17,761 bases of DNA from Pseudomonadota bacterium (GCA_003229755.1 QIFJ01000012.1:1-17761), one strand, 5' to 3'. Counted from the first letter of the stretch, positions 8,995 to 15,007 are shown. Made by a program: numbers and translations. Notes: generated from the letters alone by a model not told the origin.

Positions 8995-9066
8995 GGAAAA
9001 AGGGTCAGAGCACTCCTGCTCAGAGAACGAAATCATCTTATTATTCTTGGGGTTTACCAGAAACCA
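8995..9066. repeat. Composite repeat, copy 1 (46-nt exact core plus heptamers)
   Basis: Bases 8995-9040 are identical to 9161-9206. The core includes GAGCA, CTCC, TGCTC, a small 5-bp hairpin. Similarity continues with gaps through a TTATT..GGGG stretch into CCAGAAA heptamers, so the repeated unit is about 75-80 nt. It starts 28 bases after the Omp85 stop codon. Confidence 0.9.
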
Positions 9067-9098
9067 GAAACCAGAAACCAGAAACTAGAAACCAGAAA
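9057..9098. repeat. Heptamer tandem array, 6 units
   Basis: Six 7-mers: four CCAGAAA, one CTAGAAA and one more CCAGAAA. This is the longest array of the family in the window. The second composite repeat has only two units at the matching position (9225-9238), so unit number varies between copies. Confidence 0.9.
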
Positions 9099-9160
9099 CT
9101 ATTACTAACACGGCCTCTGACCTATGCCTCCGGACGGGTAAATATTGGGAAATCGCTCAA

Positions 9161-9240
9161 GGAAAAAGGGTCAGAGCACTCCTGCTCAGAGAACGAAATC
9201 ATCTTAAGATTATTGGGGGGTTTACTAGAAACCAGAAACT
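9161..9240. repeat. Composite repeat, copy 2
   Basis: Exact 46-nt match (9161-9206) to 8995-9040, followed by a diverged stretch and two heptamers (CTAGAAA at 9225-9231, CCAGAAA at 9232-9238). The two copies lie in direct orientation, 166 nt apart. The sequence between them (9099-9160) shows no gene. Confidence 0.9.
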
Positions 9241-9260
9241 GACACCATTCATATTTGGTT

Positions 9261-9352
9261 TCATTGCGAGTCACGCCTGCGGCGTGATGCGTTCCGCAGG
9301 AGCGACGCGGCAATCTTATAAGATCGCTTCGTCGTTTCACTTCTCGCGATGA
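9261..9352. repeat. REP/MITE-like palindromic element
   Basis: The element starts TCATTGCGAG and ends CTCGCGATGA, near-perfect terminal inverted repeats with one wobble position. Inside are a perfect hairpin (TCACGCC, TGC, GGCGTGA at 9271-9287), a second complementary pair (CCTGCGG with CCGCAGG) and an imperfect AATCTTATAAGAT palindrome near the right end. Similar TCATTGCGAG...GCAATCT palindromes are, as I recall, dispersed in many deltaproteobacterial and Nitrospirota genomes. It encodes nothing and lies between convergent genes, where it could also stop or stabilise transcripts. Confidence 0.75.
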
Positions 9353-9360
9353 CTTTTCCT

Positions 9361-9388
9361 GGGTCGTGGGTCGTGGGACCTGGGTCTG
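9361..9388. repeat. Heptamer tandem array, 4 units, GC-rich variant
   Basis: GGGTCGT, GGGTCGT, GGGACCT and GGGTCTG in tandem. The period is the same 7 bases, but the composition differs from the GAAAC-type arrays. It ends 10 bases from the 3' end of the minus-strand receiver gene. Confidence 0.75.
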
Positions 9389-9398
9389 TAATGCGTCC

Positions 9399-9983
9399 TC
9401 ACTGAGCCGCATCTGCATCCGGATTCAGAACCATCTGGATGCGTTCAAAGGCCACAGATGGATCGAGGCTTTTATCCAGGAAGGCCGCGGCTCCCATATT
9501 TTTTACTATTTGTATGTCGTCGTGGCTGTCGTGGACACCGGTCATGACGATGACCGGCGGAAAGGATTCACCCGATTTGGACAGATACTCAAGGACTCCG
9601 AATCCCGAAAGGCGTGGCATCTGCAGGTCCAGAAGTATGAGCTGGAACGATTCCGGAGACGCCTCATAGATCTCCAGTGCTTCCTGGCCGTCTGCAGCTG
9701 TTTTGACCTTGAATCCGTGATTTATGAGGAGATCAGACATCAGGGCCCTGAAAAACTCGGTGTCATCAGCCAGAAGGATGAACTTGTCATCGGCGGAAGG
9801 TTCGGCAACGGGTTTGGCCTGGGCGGCGGTTTTTTCCATAAGTTTGTAGTTTTTCCACCCTTCCGGCAGGTTTACCGAGATCTTTGTCCGACAGCCGCTG
9901 CACTGGATACGGAATCCCTGGTCGGGGATCTTGTCCGTGTCGAAGATATATTCCTTTGTGCAGAGGGGACAGATAAGTTTCAT
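9399..9983 (-). CDS. MJ0042-type zinc ribbon fused to a response-regulator receiver domain
   Basis: A 194-residue cytoplasmic signalling protein. Residues 1-36 form a zinc ribbon with Cys5, Cys8, Cys28 and Cys31 (CPLC...CSGC), matching the small MJ0042-type ribbon. After a linker (40-66) comes a receiver domain (about 67-190) with the acidic pair Asp73-Asp74, the phospho-acceptor Asp119 in LLLDLQMPR-like context, Thr148 and Lys171: all residues needed for phosphorylation are present. There is no DNA-binding or enzymatic output domain, so output must come through the ribbon or by protein contact. No histidine kinase is nearby. It is the only minus-strand gene, convergent with the Omp85 gene and divergent from the SurA-like gene. 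The ribosome site is weak (ACAGG close to the ATG). A 236-codon plus-strand frame over it is a shadow. Confidence 0.93.
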   Translation of the reverse strand: MKLICPLCTKEYIFDTDKIPDQGFRIQCSGCRTKISVNLPEGWKNYKLMEKTAAQAKPVAEPSADDKFILLADDTEFFRALMSDLLINHGFKVKTAADGQEALEIYEASPESFQLILLDLQMPRLSGFGVLEYLSKSGESFPPVIVMTGVHDSHDDIQIVKNMGAAAFLDKSLDPSVAFERIQMVLNPDADAAQ

Positions 9984-10038
9984 AACCTGTGGGAAAATAG
10001 CAGGAAGTACCCCGCTGTGTCAATCCAATCATTGAAGA

Positions 10039-10183
10039 TTGATGACTTCGTAAGAAGTCATCAACGCGCCCATTGAGGGCGCCCAGATCAATGACTTGCA
10101 GCGCAAGTTGTTGATTTGAGAGGAAAGTGAAAATGACATTTTTCGCTTTCCGTTGAGTAAAAAGCCATGGATGGACTTTTTAC
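10039..10183. repeat. Row of four hairpins in a divergent gap
   Basis: Between the receiver gene and the SurA-like gene lie, in order: an 11-bp perfect stem with GTAA loop (10039-10049/10054-10064); a 6-bp GC stem with ATTGA loop (10066-10071/10077-10082); a two-part stem ATCAA-tg-ACTTGC/GCAAGT-tg-TTGAT with AGC loop (10087-10115); a 12-bp stem with one G-U pair and loop TGACAT (10122-10133/10140-10151); and an 8-bp stem GTAAAAAG/CTTTTTAC with an 11-base loop (10157-10164/10176-10183), which makes five in all if the short GC stem is counted. A 5-bp CAATC/GATTG pair precedes the first. None has a following T-run except the last, whose T5 lies in the stem. They cannot all be terminators. Confidence 0.8.
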
Positions 10184-10200
10184 GACCATATCAACATTGA
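10163..10200. repeat. Dispersed repeat, copy 1 (full hairpin version)
   Basis: The first 23 bases (10163-10185) are identical to 12141-12163, and similarity continues to a shared CATTGA at 10195-10200. This copy includes both arms of the fifth hairpin in the cluster; the second copy lacks the left arm. Confidence 0.85.
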
Positions 10201-10232
10201 CGGCACACAACGGTATTTAATTATGTAGCCGA

Positions 10233-10260
10233 TTGACAGTCCTGAGCACTTTGGAATAAA
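10233..10260 (+). promoter_or_regulatory. Candidate sigma-70 promoter for the SurA-like gene
   Basis: A perfect TTGACA (10233-10238) is followed after 16 bases by AATAAA (10255-10260), which matches the -10 consensus at four positions. The predicted transcript would start only a few bases before the ATG at 10272, implying a very short or absent leader. No Shine-Dalgarno sequence is visible there, which agrees with a nearly leaderless message. Confidence 0.35.
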
Positions 10261-10271
10261 CTTTCATTACT

Positions 10272-10970
10272 ATGGATGATCATAAACACTCAGCTACCGG
10301 TCCAACGGCTCCCCTTGGTATTCTGATTCCGGTTCTACTGTTAGTGACCTTTTTCTTCGCTGCCCCCATAAGCGCCGTGCACATGCCGTTTCCCGAATGG
10401 ACTGAGGTGGACAGGATAGTGGCCACTATCAACGGCAATCCAGTGATGCTGAGCGATATCATGATCGAGCATGAATTCGGGCTGCTGGAACCTCCGCGGG
10501 GGGAGGCCGGCAGCATTGATGACCTGATCGAGCCCTACCTGAACCGTTTGTTGATCCTGGAAGAGATCGGGGAAGTAGGCGGGTTCAGCATATCCAAGAC
10601 CCAGGCGGAAGGAGCATTCAGGGGGTACATGACGACTTTCGGCGGCGGCAGTGCTTTTAAAAACAAAAATGATGAATGGGGTACTGATCCCGCAGATATC
10701 AAACGGCGGTTGACCCGGGCGCTGACGGCTTCACTGTATACCGAGAGCCGGATCCGGTTTTTTGTGAATATTCTGCCCTCTGATGTCGAAGAGGCCTACA
10801 CAAAAGAACCTGACAGATGGGGAGAGGATTCTCTTTTCGCTGTATGGGATACAATAAGGGAGACCCTGCAGGAGGAAGCTTTCAAGAGGGAACGGGACCG
10901 GTGGCTCGCCAGTTTGAAGACGCGGTATAATCTACATATGGTTAATGGTAATAATGGGGAGCTTCAGTGA
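10272..10970 (+). CDS. SurA-like periplasmic protein without a parvulin domain
   Basis: A 232-residue exported protein. A hydrophobic stretch at 15-35 (LGILIPVLLLVTFFFAAPISA) is either a signal peptide cut near residue 35 or an anchor. It is followed by DRIVATINGNPVMLSDI (47-63), the first strand and helix typical of SurA N-terminal chaperone domains, then a helical region and a C-terminal helix (about 195-218) like the one that closes the chaperone core in SurA. There is no parvulin PPIase domain between them, so a peptidyl-prolyl isomerase activity is not supported. A role as a periplasmic chaperone for outer-membrane proteins is an inference from the fold. Its stop overlaps queD by 4 nt. 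The ATG at 10272 has no clear ribosome site. Confidence 0.75.
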   Translation: MDDHKHSATGPTAPLGILIPVLLLVTFFFAAPISAVHMPFPEWTEVDRIVATINGNPVMLSDIMIEHEFGLLEPPRGEAGSIDDLIEPYLNRLLILEEIGEVGGFSISKTQAEGAFRGYMTTFGGGSAFKNKNDEWGTDPADIKRRLTRALTASLYTESRIRFFVNILPSDVEEAYTKEPDRWGEDSLFAVWDTIRETLQEEAFKRERDRWLASLKTRYNLHMVNGNNGELQ

Positions 10971-11356
10971 AGTACAATCTACTTGTCAAAGGAGTATTTT
11001 CGGCTGCGCACAGGCTGATGGGAAGCGGCGGCAAGTGTGAGAATATGCACGGTCACAATTTCAGGGTTGAGCTGATGGTTGGCGGTAATAACCTGGGTGA
11101 TACCGGCATGCTGATCGACTTCGCGGATTTGAAGGAAACTCTTGCCCGGATCCTGAAGGACCTGGATCACTCCGATCTGAATACGCTGGAACCCTTCAGG
11201 GAGAAAAGCCCGTCATCGGAATCAATTGCTGAATATATATTCGTGCGCGCGGAATTGGACCTCGCAGGGTTCGATGTCAAAGTCCTGTCGATTACGGTTG
11301 CGGAATCGGATACCGTATCTGCCACTTATATCTCCCAAAAGGCTGGTCCAGCTTGA
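10967..11356 (+). CDS. queD: 6-carboxy-5,6,7,8-tetrahydropterin synthase (QueD family)
   Basis: The family converts 7,8-dihydroneopterin triphosphate to 6-carboxytetrahydropterin, the second step to preQ0 and queuosine, in the cytoplasm. At 129 residues it has normal length. The zinc ligands His15 (FSAAHRL), His28 and His30 (MHGHNF) are present, with the catalytic Cys24, the DFADLK motif at 51-56, DHSDLN with His68, SSESIAEY at 83-90 and Glu113 in VAES. GTG at 10967 overlaps the upstream stop (GTGA), with GGGGAG at 10956-10961 placed 5 bases before it. No queC, queE or queF lies in the window, so the queuosine role rests on family resemblance. The paralogous pyruvoyl-tetrahydropterin synthase activity is less likely in bacteria. 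Confidence 0.93.
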   Translation: MKYNLLVKGVFSAAHRLMGSGGKCENMHGHNFRVELMVGGNNLGDTGMLIDFADLKETLARILKDLDHSDLNTLEPFREKSPSSESIAEYIFVRAELDLAGFDVKVLSITVAESDTVSATYISQKAGPA

Positions 11357-11392
11357 TGGGTTTTAACAGGGAAGAAGAGAGGTGACGACAAG

Positions 11393-12142
11393 ATGGAAGT
11401 GATTGACGGACACGTACACATCGGAAGGAGACATCTGCCGCTGGCCCAGATCAACGAGATCCTCGCCAGGGCCGGTGCGGACAGGGCTGTGATCTTCGCG
11501 GATCCGGAGAGCTCGGATATCCCGGATGACAACAGGTACGTCCTGGAAGCAGTGGAGGTCAGTGACCATATTCCATACTTCTACATCGGGGGCAACGCCT
11601 ACAGCACAAAGAGGCCATTTCCGGAACTGCCGGATCCCCAGGTTCTGGAGCCATACAAGGGCATCAAGTGGCACTGTTGGTTCACTCCAGGGCACGACTT
11701 CGGTGGCACCAGGCTTGGTATGAGTTCAGATCAGGTTGAGGTGGCCCTGACAGAGCCAAGGATGAGGAGCCTCATGGATAAGGTTCGGGAAATGGATATT
11801 CCTGTGAACTTTGAGGAACACTTCGACATTACGGTCAGGTTCGCCGAGATCTACTCCGACGTAAATATCATCATACCACATATGGGCGGTTTGAACGGGG
11901 GCACCGAAAGGATACTCGATGCCCTGAGATACAAGGATAACGTGTACTACGACGTCAGCCTTGCAGGCCTCTCGCCGTCTCTTGTAAAAAGCATGGGGGC
12001 CGAGAAGTTCATTTGCGGATCCGACCACCCGTACGGGAGCCCATCATGGACAATTGACCGGATCAAAAATATGAATATCGATGACGAGGAGAAAGAAGCG
12101 ATCCTGGCGGGTAATGTGCTGAGACTTTCGGGTCTGGCATAG
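11393..12142 (+). CDS. Amidohydrolase 2 family metal-dependent hydrolase
   Basis: A 249-residue TIM-barrel hydrolase of the amidohydrolase superfamily. Visible metal and active-site positions are HVH at 7-9 after the first strand, His143 in EEHFD, His163 in IIPHMGG and Asp211 in GSDHPYG; the overall pattern fits the amidohydrolase 2 (COG2159-like) group of decarboxylases and hydrolases. The substrate cannot be assigned. The start has a strong ribosome site, AGAGGTGA at 11377-11384, 8 bases before the ATG. It lies 36 bases after queD and probably shares its transcript. The TAG stop uses the first two bases of a dispersed repeat, so the natural C-terminus may have been altered slightly by that sequence. 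Confidence 0.88.
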   Translation: MEVIDGHVHIGRRHLPLAQINEILARAGADRAVIFADPESSDIPDDNRYVLEAVEVSDHIPYFYIGGNAYSTKRPFPELPDPQVLEPYKGIKWHCWFTPGHDFGGTRLGMSSDQVEVALTEPRMRSLMDKVREMDIPVNFEEHFDITVRFAEIYSDVNIIIPHMGGLNGGTERILDALRYKDNVYYDVSLAGLSPSLVKSMGAEKFICGSDHPYGSPSWTIDRIKNMNIDDEEKEAILAGNVLRLSGLA

Positions 12143-12177
12143 CCATGGATGGACTTTTTACGATCCTATCACATTGA
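12141..12177. repeat. Dispersed repeat, copy 2 (truncated), spanning a stop and a start codon
   Basis: Bases 12141-12163 match 10163-10185 exactly, and TATCA-CATTGA continues the match. The left hairpin arm seen in copy 1 is missing; the last codons of the amidohydrolase are there instead. The repeat supplies the last two bases of the amidohydrolase TAG and the TTG start of the sirtuin, so it fills the whole 31-base gap. Confidence 0.85.
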
Positions 12178-12917
12178 GTGCCGATCAAACCGACAGAATT
12201 CCTGACGAGGTGATAAAGAGGCTGCAGGACGCCTCGAGGGTGGCGGTCCTCACGGGCGCCGGCGTTTCCGCCGAAAGCGGTATACCTACCTTCAGGGGAG
12301 AGGACGGCATCTGGAAGAACTACAGGGCGGAGGAGCTGGCAACACCTGGAGCGTTCCAGAGGGACCCGGATCTCGTCTGGGAGTGGTACCATTGGAGAAG
12401 AGACATTGTTTCTGCGGCATCGCCCAACGCCGCGCACCGAGCTCTTGTGAGGATCGAGGAGATGGCTCCGGCCTTCGTGCTCATCACCCAGAATGTGGAC
12501 GGGTTGCATCTGGAGGCGGGCAGCAGAGAGGTCCTGGAAATACACGGCAACCTGAGAAGAGCAAGGTGCTCGGGCTGCGACGATACTGTGCACCTGACTG
12601 ATGAGGATGGCCTCATCGAGTGCGGAAAATGCGGCTTTCCCATGAGGCCGGACGTCATCTGGTTCGGGGAGGAACTTGCTCCAGATATTCTGGAGAGGTC
12701 ATTCGCCGCGGCCGCGAACGCCGATTTCTTTCTGGTTGCGGGAACCTCAAGCGTTGTTCAGCCGGCTTCATCGCTGGCCTGGATTGCCGGGCAGAACAAC
12801 GGATTTGTTCTCGAGGTGAATCTGGATCCAACACCTCTGACGGGCCATGCGGATGCCGCCCTGCCGGGAAAGGCGGGGGATGTTCTTCCCAGGCTTGTCG
12901 AAGAGGTTTGGAAATAG
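12174..12917 (+). CDS. NAD-dependent protein deacylase, class III sirtuin (CobB/SIRT5-like)
   Basis: It removes acyl groups from lysines, using NAD and releasing nicotinamide and O-acyl-ADP-ribose. Signature parts are GAGVSAESGIPTFRG at 28-42, QNVDGLH at 106-112, the catalytic His124 in EIHGNLRR, four zinc cysteines at 132, 135, 150 and 153, RPDVIWFGE at 158-166 and GTSSVVQPAS at 190-199. Tyr72 and Arg75 (YHWR) match the YxxR pair that lets class III sirtuins bind succinyl or malonyl lysine, so desuccinylase activity is plausible. The start is the weak point: TTG at 12174 has no Shine-Dalgarno sequence and lies in a repeat; the next in-frame start, GTG 12210, would still keep the core. Size (247) is normal. 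Confidence 0.93.
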   Translation: MSADQTDRIPDEVIKRLQDASRVAVLTGAGVSAESGIPTFRGEDGIWKNYRAEELATPGAFQRDPDLVWEWYHWRRDIVSAASPNAAHRALVRIEEMAPAFVLITQNVDGLHLEAGSREVLEIHGNLRRARCSGCDDTVHLTDEDGLIECGKCGFPMRPDVIWFGEELAPDILERSFAAAANADFFLVAGTSSVVQPASSLAWIAGQNNGFVLEVNLDPTPLTGHADAALPGKAGDVLPRLVEEVWK

Positions 12918-13242
12918 GCAGGAGGCAGAAGGCACGAGTTTTATTTCAAATAAAGAGAAAAAAAGCCTTTAACGCGGAGGGCCGCTGGCAGGGCTAGTCA
13001 GTCCTCATCGCTGGGGGCCGCAGAGAACAACCCGGGTTTGGGTTTTATGGAAAGCGATAAAAGCCTGGAACACAGGGTACACAGGGTTTGGACCATAGTA
13101 CGGCCACTAAAAGGCCGCTCCACAGGGTTTATGGGGGTTTACACCCCTCCCTCTTGTCAGGTCGTAGCCCTTCGTCGCTAAAGCTATGAAGGGCGAAGAC
13201 TGATGAGGGGAGGGGACAAAGGGGAGGGTGAGTCATCGTGGC
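12918..13242. other. Gene-free repeat mosaic between the sirtuin and M42 genes
   Basis: No coding frame is convincing here. Seen in order: TTTATT/AATAAA (12940-12954) hairpin; a GCGG/CCGC stretch near 12973; ACACAGGGT in tandem near 13070-13088 with CACAGGGTTT again near 13121; CGGCC/GGCCG (near 13101-13117); a GGGGT/ACCCC hairpin with loop TTAC (13134-13147); and GCCCTTC/GAAGGGC with a 14-base loop (near 13167-13194). The stretch looks like short repeats interrupted by inserted palindromic pieces. No terminator with a clear T-run was found. Confidence 0.6.
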
Positions 13243-13277
13243 TTGGAACTTGGAACCCGGAACTCGGAACACGGAAC
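13243..13277. repeat. Heptamer tandem array, 5 units, before the M42 gene
   Basis: Five units NNGGAAC: TTGGAAC, TTGGAAC, CCGGAAC, TCGGAAC and ACGGAAC. The core GGAAC is fixed and the first two bases vary. It ends 19 bases before the ATG at 13297, just upstream of the AAGGAG ribosome site (13286-13291). Confidence 0.88.
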
Positions 13278-13296
13278 TCAATAACAAGGAGATACA

Positions 13297-14370
13297 ATGC
13301 GAAAAGAGTCCATGCAGTTTCTTCAGGAGTTGGTTGAAACCCCTGGTCCATCCGGTTTCGAGGGGCCGGTACAGCAAGTCTGGGCCAGGAGGACGAAGCC
13401 TTTTGCGGATGACATTAAGGTGGATGTCCACGGGAACGCCATAGCGGCACTGAACCCCGAGGGCAGTCCGAGGATCATGATCGCAGGGCACTGCGACGAG
13501 ATAGGATTCATGGTCAAATACATCTCGGATGAGGGATATATCTCGTTCTCGCCCATAGGCGGTGTGGATATACACCTTGTCCCCGCAAGGCGGGTTATGA
13601 TCCATGCGAGATCGGGGAAGGTTCCCGGGGTGGTGGGAAGGAAACCGATACACCTCATGGAGCCTGCCTCCAGGACCACACAGAAACTTGAGTGGCAAAA
13701 TCTGTGGATCGACATCGGAGTTACTGACCGAAAGGAAGCGGAAAAGTTGGTGTCCCTGGGAGATTCCATCACATATCCGGAAGGTTTCTTCCCCCTTGCC
13801 GGAGACAGGGTCGCAGGCCGCGGGTTCGATGATAAAATGGGCAGTTTTGTGATATCCGAAGTCGTCAGGATCCTGGCTAAGAAGAAGTTTGCCGCTGGAC
13901 TCTTTGCCGTCTCCACGGTGCAGGAGGAGCTGGGGTTGCGGGGCGCCAGGACAAGCGCCTATGGAATAGATCCGGACGTGGGAATAGCTGTGGATGTCAC
14001 CCATGCTTCAGATCACCCGGAAATGGACAAGAGACAGATCGGTGAATTAACTCTTGGAAAGGGGCCGGTGGTTGCGAGGGGAGCCAATATCAATCCTGTA
14101 GTGTTCGATGGGCTGATGAAAACTGCGAAGACCGGCAAGATTCCGGTCCAGGTGGAGCCATCGCCCCGCGCTACGGGAACTGACGCCAACGTAATTCAGC
14201 TTACGAGGAGCGGTGTGGCCGCCGGGCTTCTCAGTATCCCAAATAGATATATGCACACCCCCGTGGAGTTGATCTCCACAAAGGATCTTGAAAGCGCCGC
14301 GAAATTGCTGGCTGCCTATATCGAATCGTTAAGGCCGGCGGATGATTTCACACCGTTCAAGATCAAGTGA
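13297..14370 (+). CDS. M42 family metallopeptidase (FrvX/YsdC/CelM-like aminopeptidase)
   Basis: A cytoplasmic di-metal aminopeptidase that trims N-terminal residues from peptides; members usually form dodecameric shells. The 357-residue protein has the full ligand set: His65 in GHCDEIG, Asp67 next to it, the bridging Asp178 in GFDDKMG, the catalytic/ligand pair Glu210-Glu211 in QEELGLRG, Asp233 in VDVTHASD and His320 in YMHTP. Older annotations call such proteins endoglucanases, which is unlikely. ATG 13297 has AAGGAG five bases upstream (13286-13291), a good ribosome site. It overlaps rsmD by 4 nt (GTGA), so the two are probably translated together. The antisense frame at 13129-14004 is a shadow. 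Confidence 0.93.
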   Translation: MRKESMQFLQELVETPGPSGFEGPVQQVWARRTKPFADDIKVDVHGNAIAALNPEGSPRIMIAGHCDEIGFMVKYISDEGYISFSPIGGVDIHLVPARRVMIHARSGKVPGVVGRKPIHLMEPASRTTQKLEWQNLWIDIGVTDRKEAEKLVSLGDSITYPEGFFPLAGDRVAGRGFDDKMGSFVISEVVRILAKKKFAAGLFAVSTVQEELGLRGARTSAYGIDPDVGIAVDVTHASDHPEMDKRQIGELTLGKGPVVARGANINPVVFDGLMKTAKTGKIPVQVEPSPRATGTDANVIQLTRSGVAAGLLSIPNRYMHTPVELISTKDLESAAKLLAAYIESLRPADDFTPFKIK

Positions 14371-14915
14371 GGATCATCGCGGGCACCGCCGGGGGAAGGA
14401 CCCTCAAAAGCCCTAAAGGTTCCCGGGTAAGGCCCACCTCTGACAGAGTCAGGGAGGCGCTCTTCTCAATTCTCGGGGACAGGGTCGCCTGTGCCAGTGT
14501 CATGGATCTGTTTGCCGGTACGGGCTCCCTGGGTCTTGAGGCCCTCAGCAGGGGCGCTCAAAGGGCTGTATTCGTGGAGAAGAACCCCGCCGCGCTTTCG
14601 TGTTTAAAGGAAAATATAGCTATCTGCGGTTTTAAGGAAAGATCGAAAGTAGTTGCATCCCCGGTTATTCCATTTCTGAACACCACTACCATTGCCGAGG
14701 GGACCGGAATAATATTTATTGATCCACCTTATTCGTCCCATGAGTACACTAAGGTCTTGCTGGCATTTTCCAAACATGTTAAATCCCTTTCGGGATGTCG
14801 AATTGTGCTTGAGCATTCACCCGGCCTGCCGCCGGACACAGTTCCGGAGTTCCTGGAAACCGTCGATAGCAGGAAGTATGGTGATACTGTTTTGACATTT
14901 TTTGACGTGGTGTAA
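14367..14915 (+). CDS. rsmD: 16S rRNA (guanine966-N2)-methyltransferase RsmD
   Basis: It methylates the exocyclic amine of G966 in 16S rRNA using S-adenosylmethionine. The 182-residue protein has the N-terminal MRIIAGTAGGR opening, RPTSDRVREALFSIL at 22-36, the SAM-binding DLFAGTGSLGLEALSRGA at 47-64 and the catalytic DPPY at 119-122, and ends with YGDTVLTFF, as in RsmD. The start is GTG 14367, overlapping the M42 stop as GTGA; the methionine is followed directly by RIIAG, which fixes it. The downstream neighbour coaD is a very common partner of rsmD across bacteria; here 92 bases with a heptamer array separate them. Confidence 0.96.
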   Translation: MRIIAGTAGGRTLKSPKGSRVRPTSDRVREALFSILGDRVACASVMDLFAGTGSLGLEALSRGAQRAVFVEKNPAALSCLKENIAICGFKERSKVVASPVIPFLNTTTIAEGTGIIFIDPPYSSHEYTKVLLAFSKHVKSLSGCRIVLEHSPGLPPDTVPEFLETVDSRKYGDTVLTFFDVV

Positions 14916-14957
14916 ATATAGTTTCATGTTTCAGGTACAGTCAATGAATATTCTTTA

Positions 14958-14985
14958 CTTGAAACTTTCAACTTTCAACTTGAAA
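14958..14985. repeat. Heptamer tandem array, 4 units, before coaD
   Basis: CTTGAAA, CTTTCAA, CTTTCAA and CTTGAAA. The outer units read GAAAC on the plus strand and the inner ones read GAAAG on the minus strand, so the array mixes orientations and is partly self-complementary. It ends 22 bases before the coaD start, just upstream of the ribosome site. Confidence 0.85.
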
Positions 14986-15007
14986 CCTTTTTAACACGGA
15001 GGTTGCG

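Noticed and set aside
8964..9242. A 92-codon plus-strand frame after the Omp85 gene
   Set aside because: Its translation is made of the composite repeat and heptamers (QKPETRN repeated), with no ribosome site; low-complexity by-product.
9366..10076. A 236-codon plus-strand frame
   Set aside because: It is antisense to the zinc-ribbon/receiver gene, whose domains are unmistakable.
12940..12970. Intrinsic terminator after the sirtuin gene
   Set aside because: The TTTATT/AATAAA hairpin is weak and is followed by an A-run, not a T-run, on the coding strand.
13129..14004. A 291-codon open frame on the minus strand
   Set aside because: It lies antisense to the M42 peptidase gene, which has all its metal ligands and a good ribosome site; the antisense product resembles nothing.
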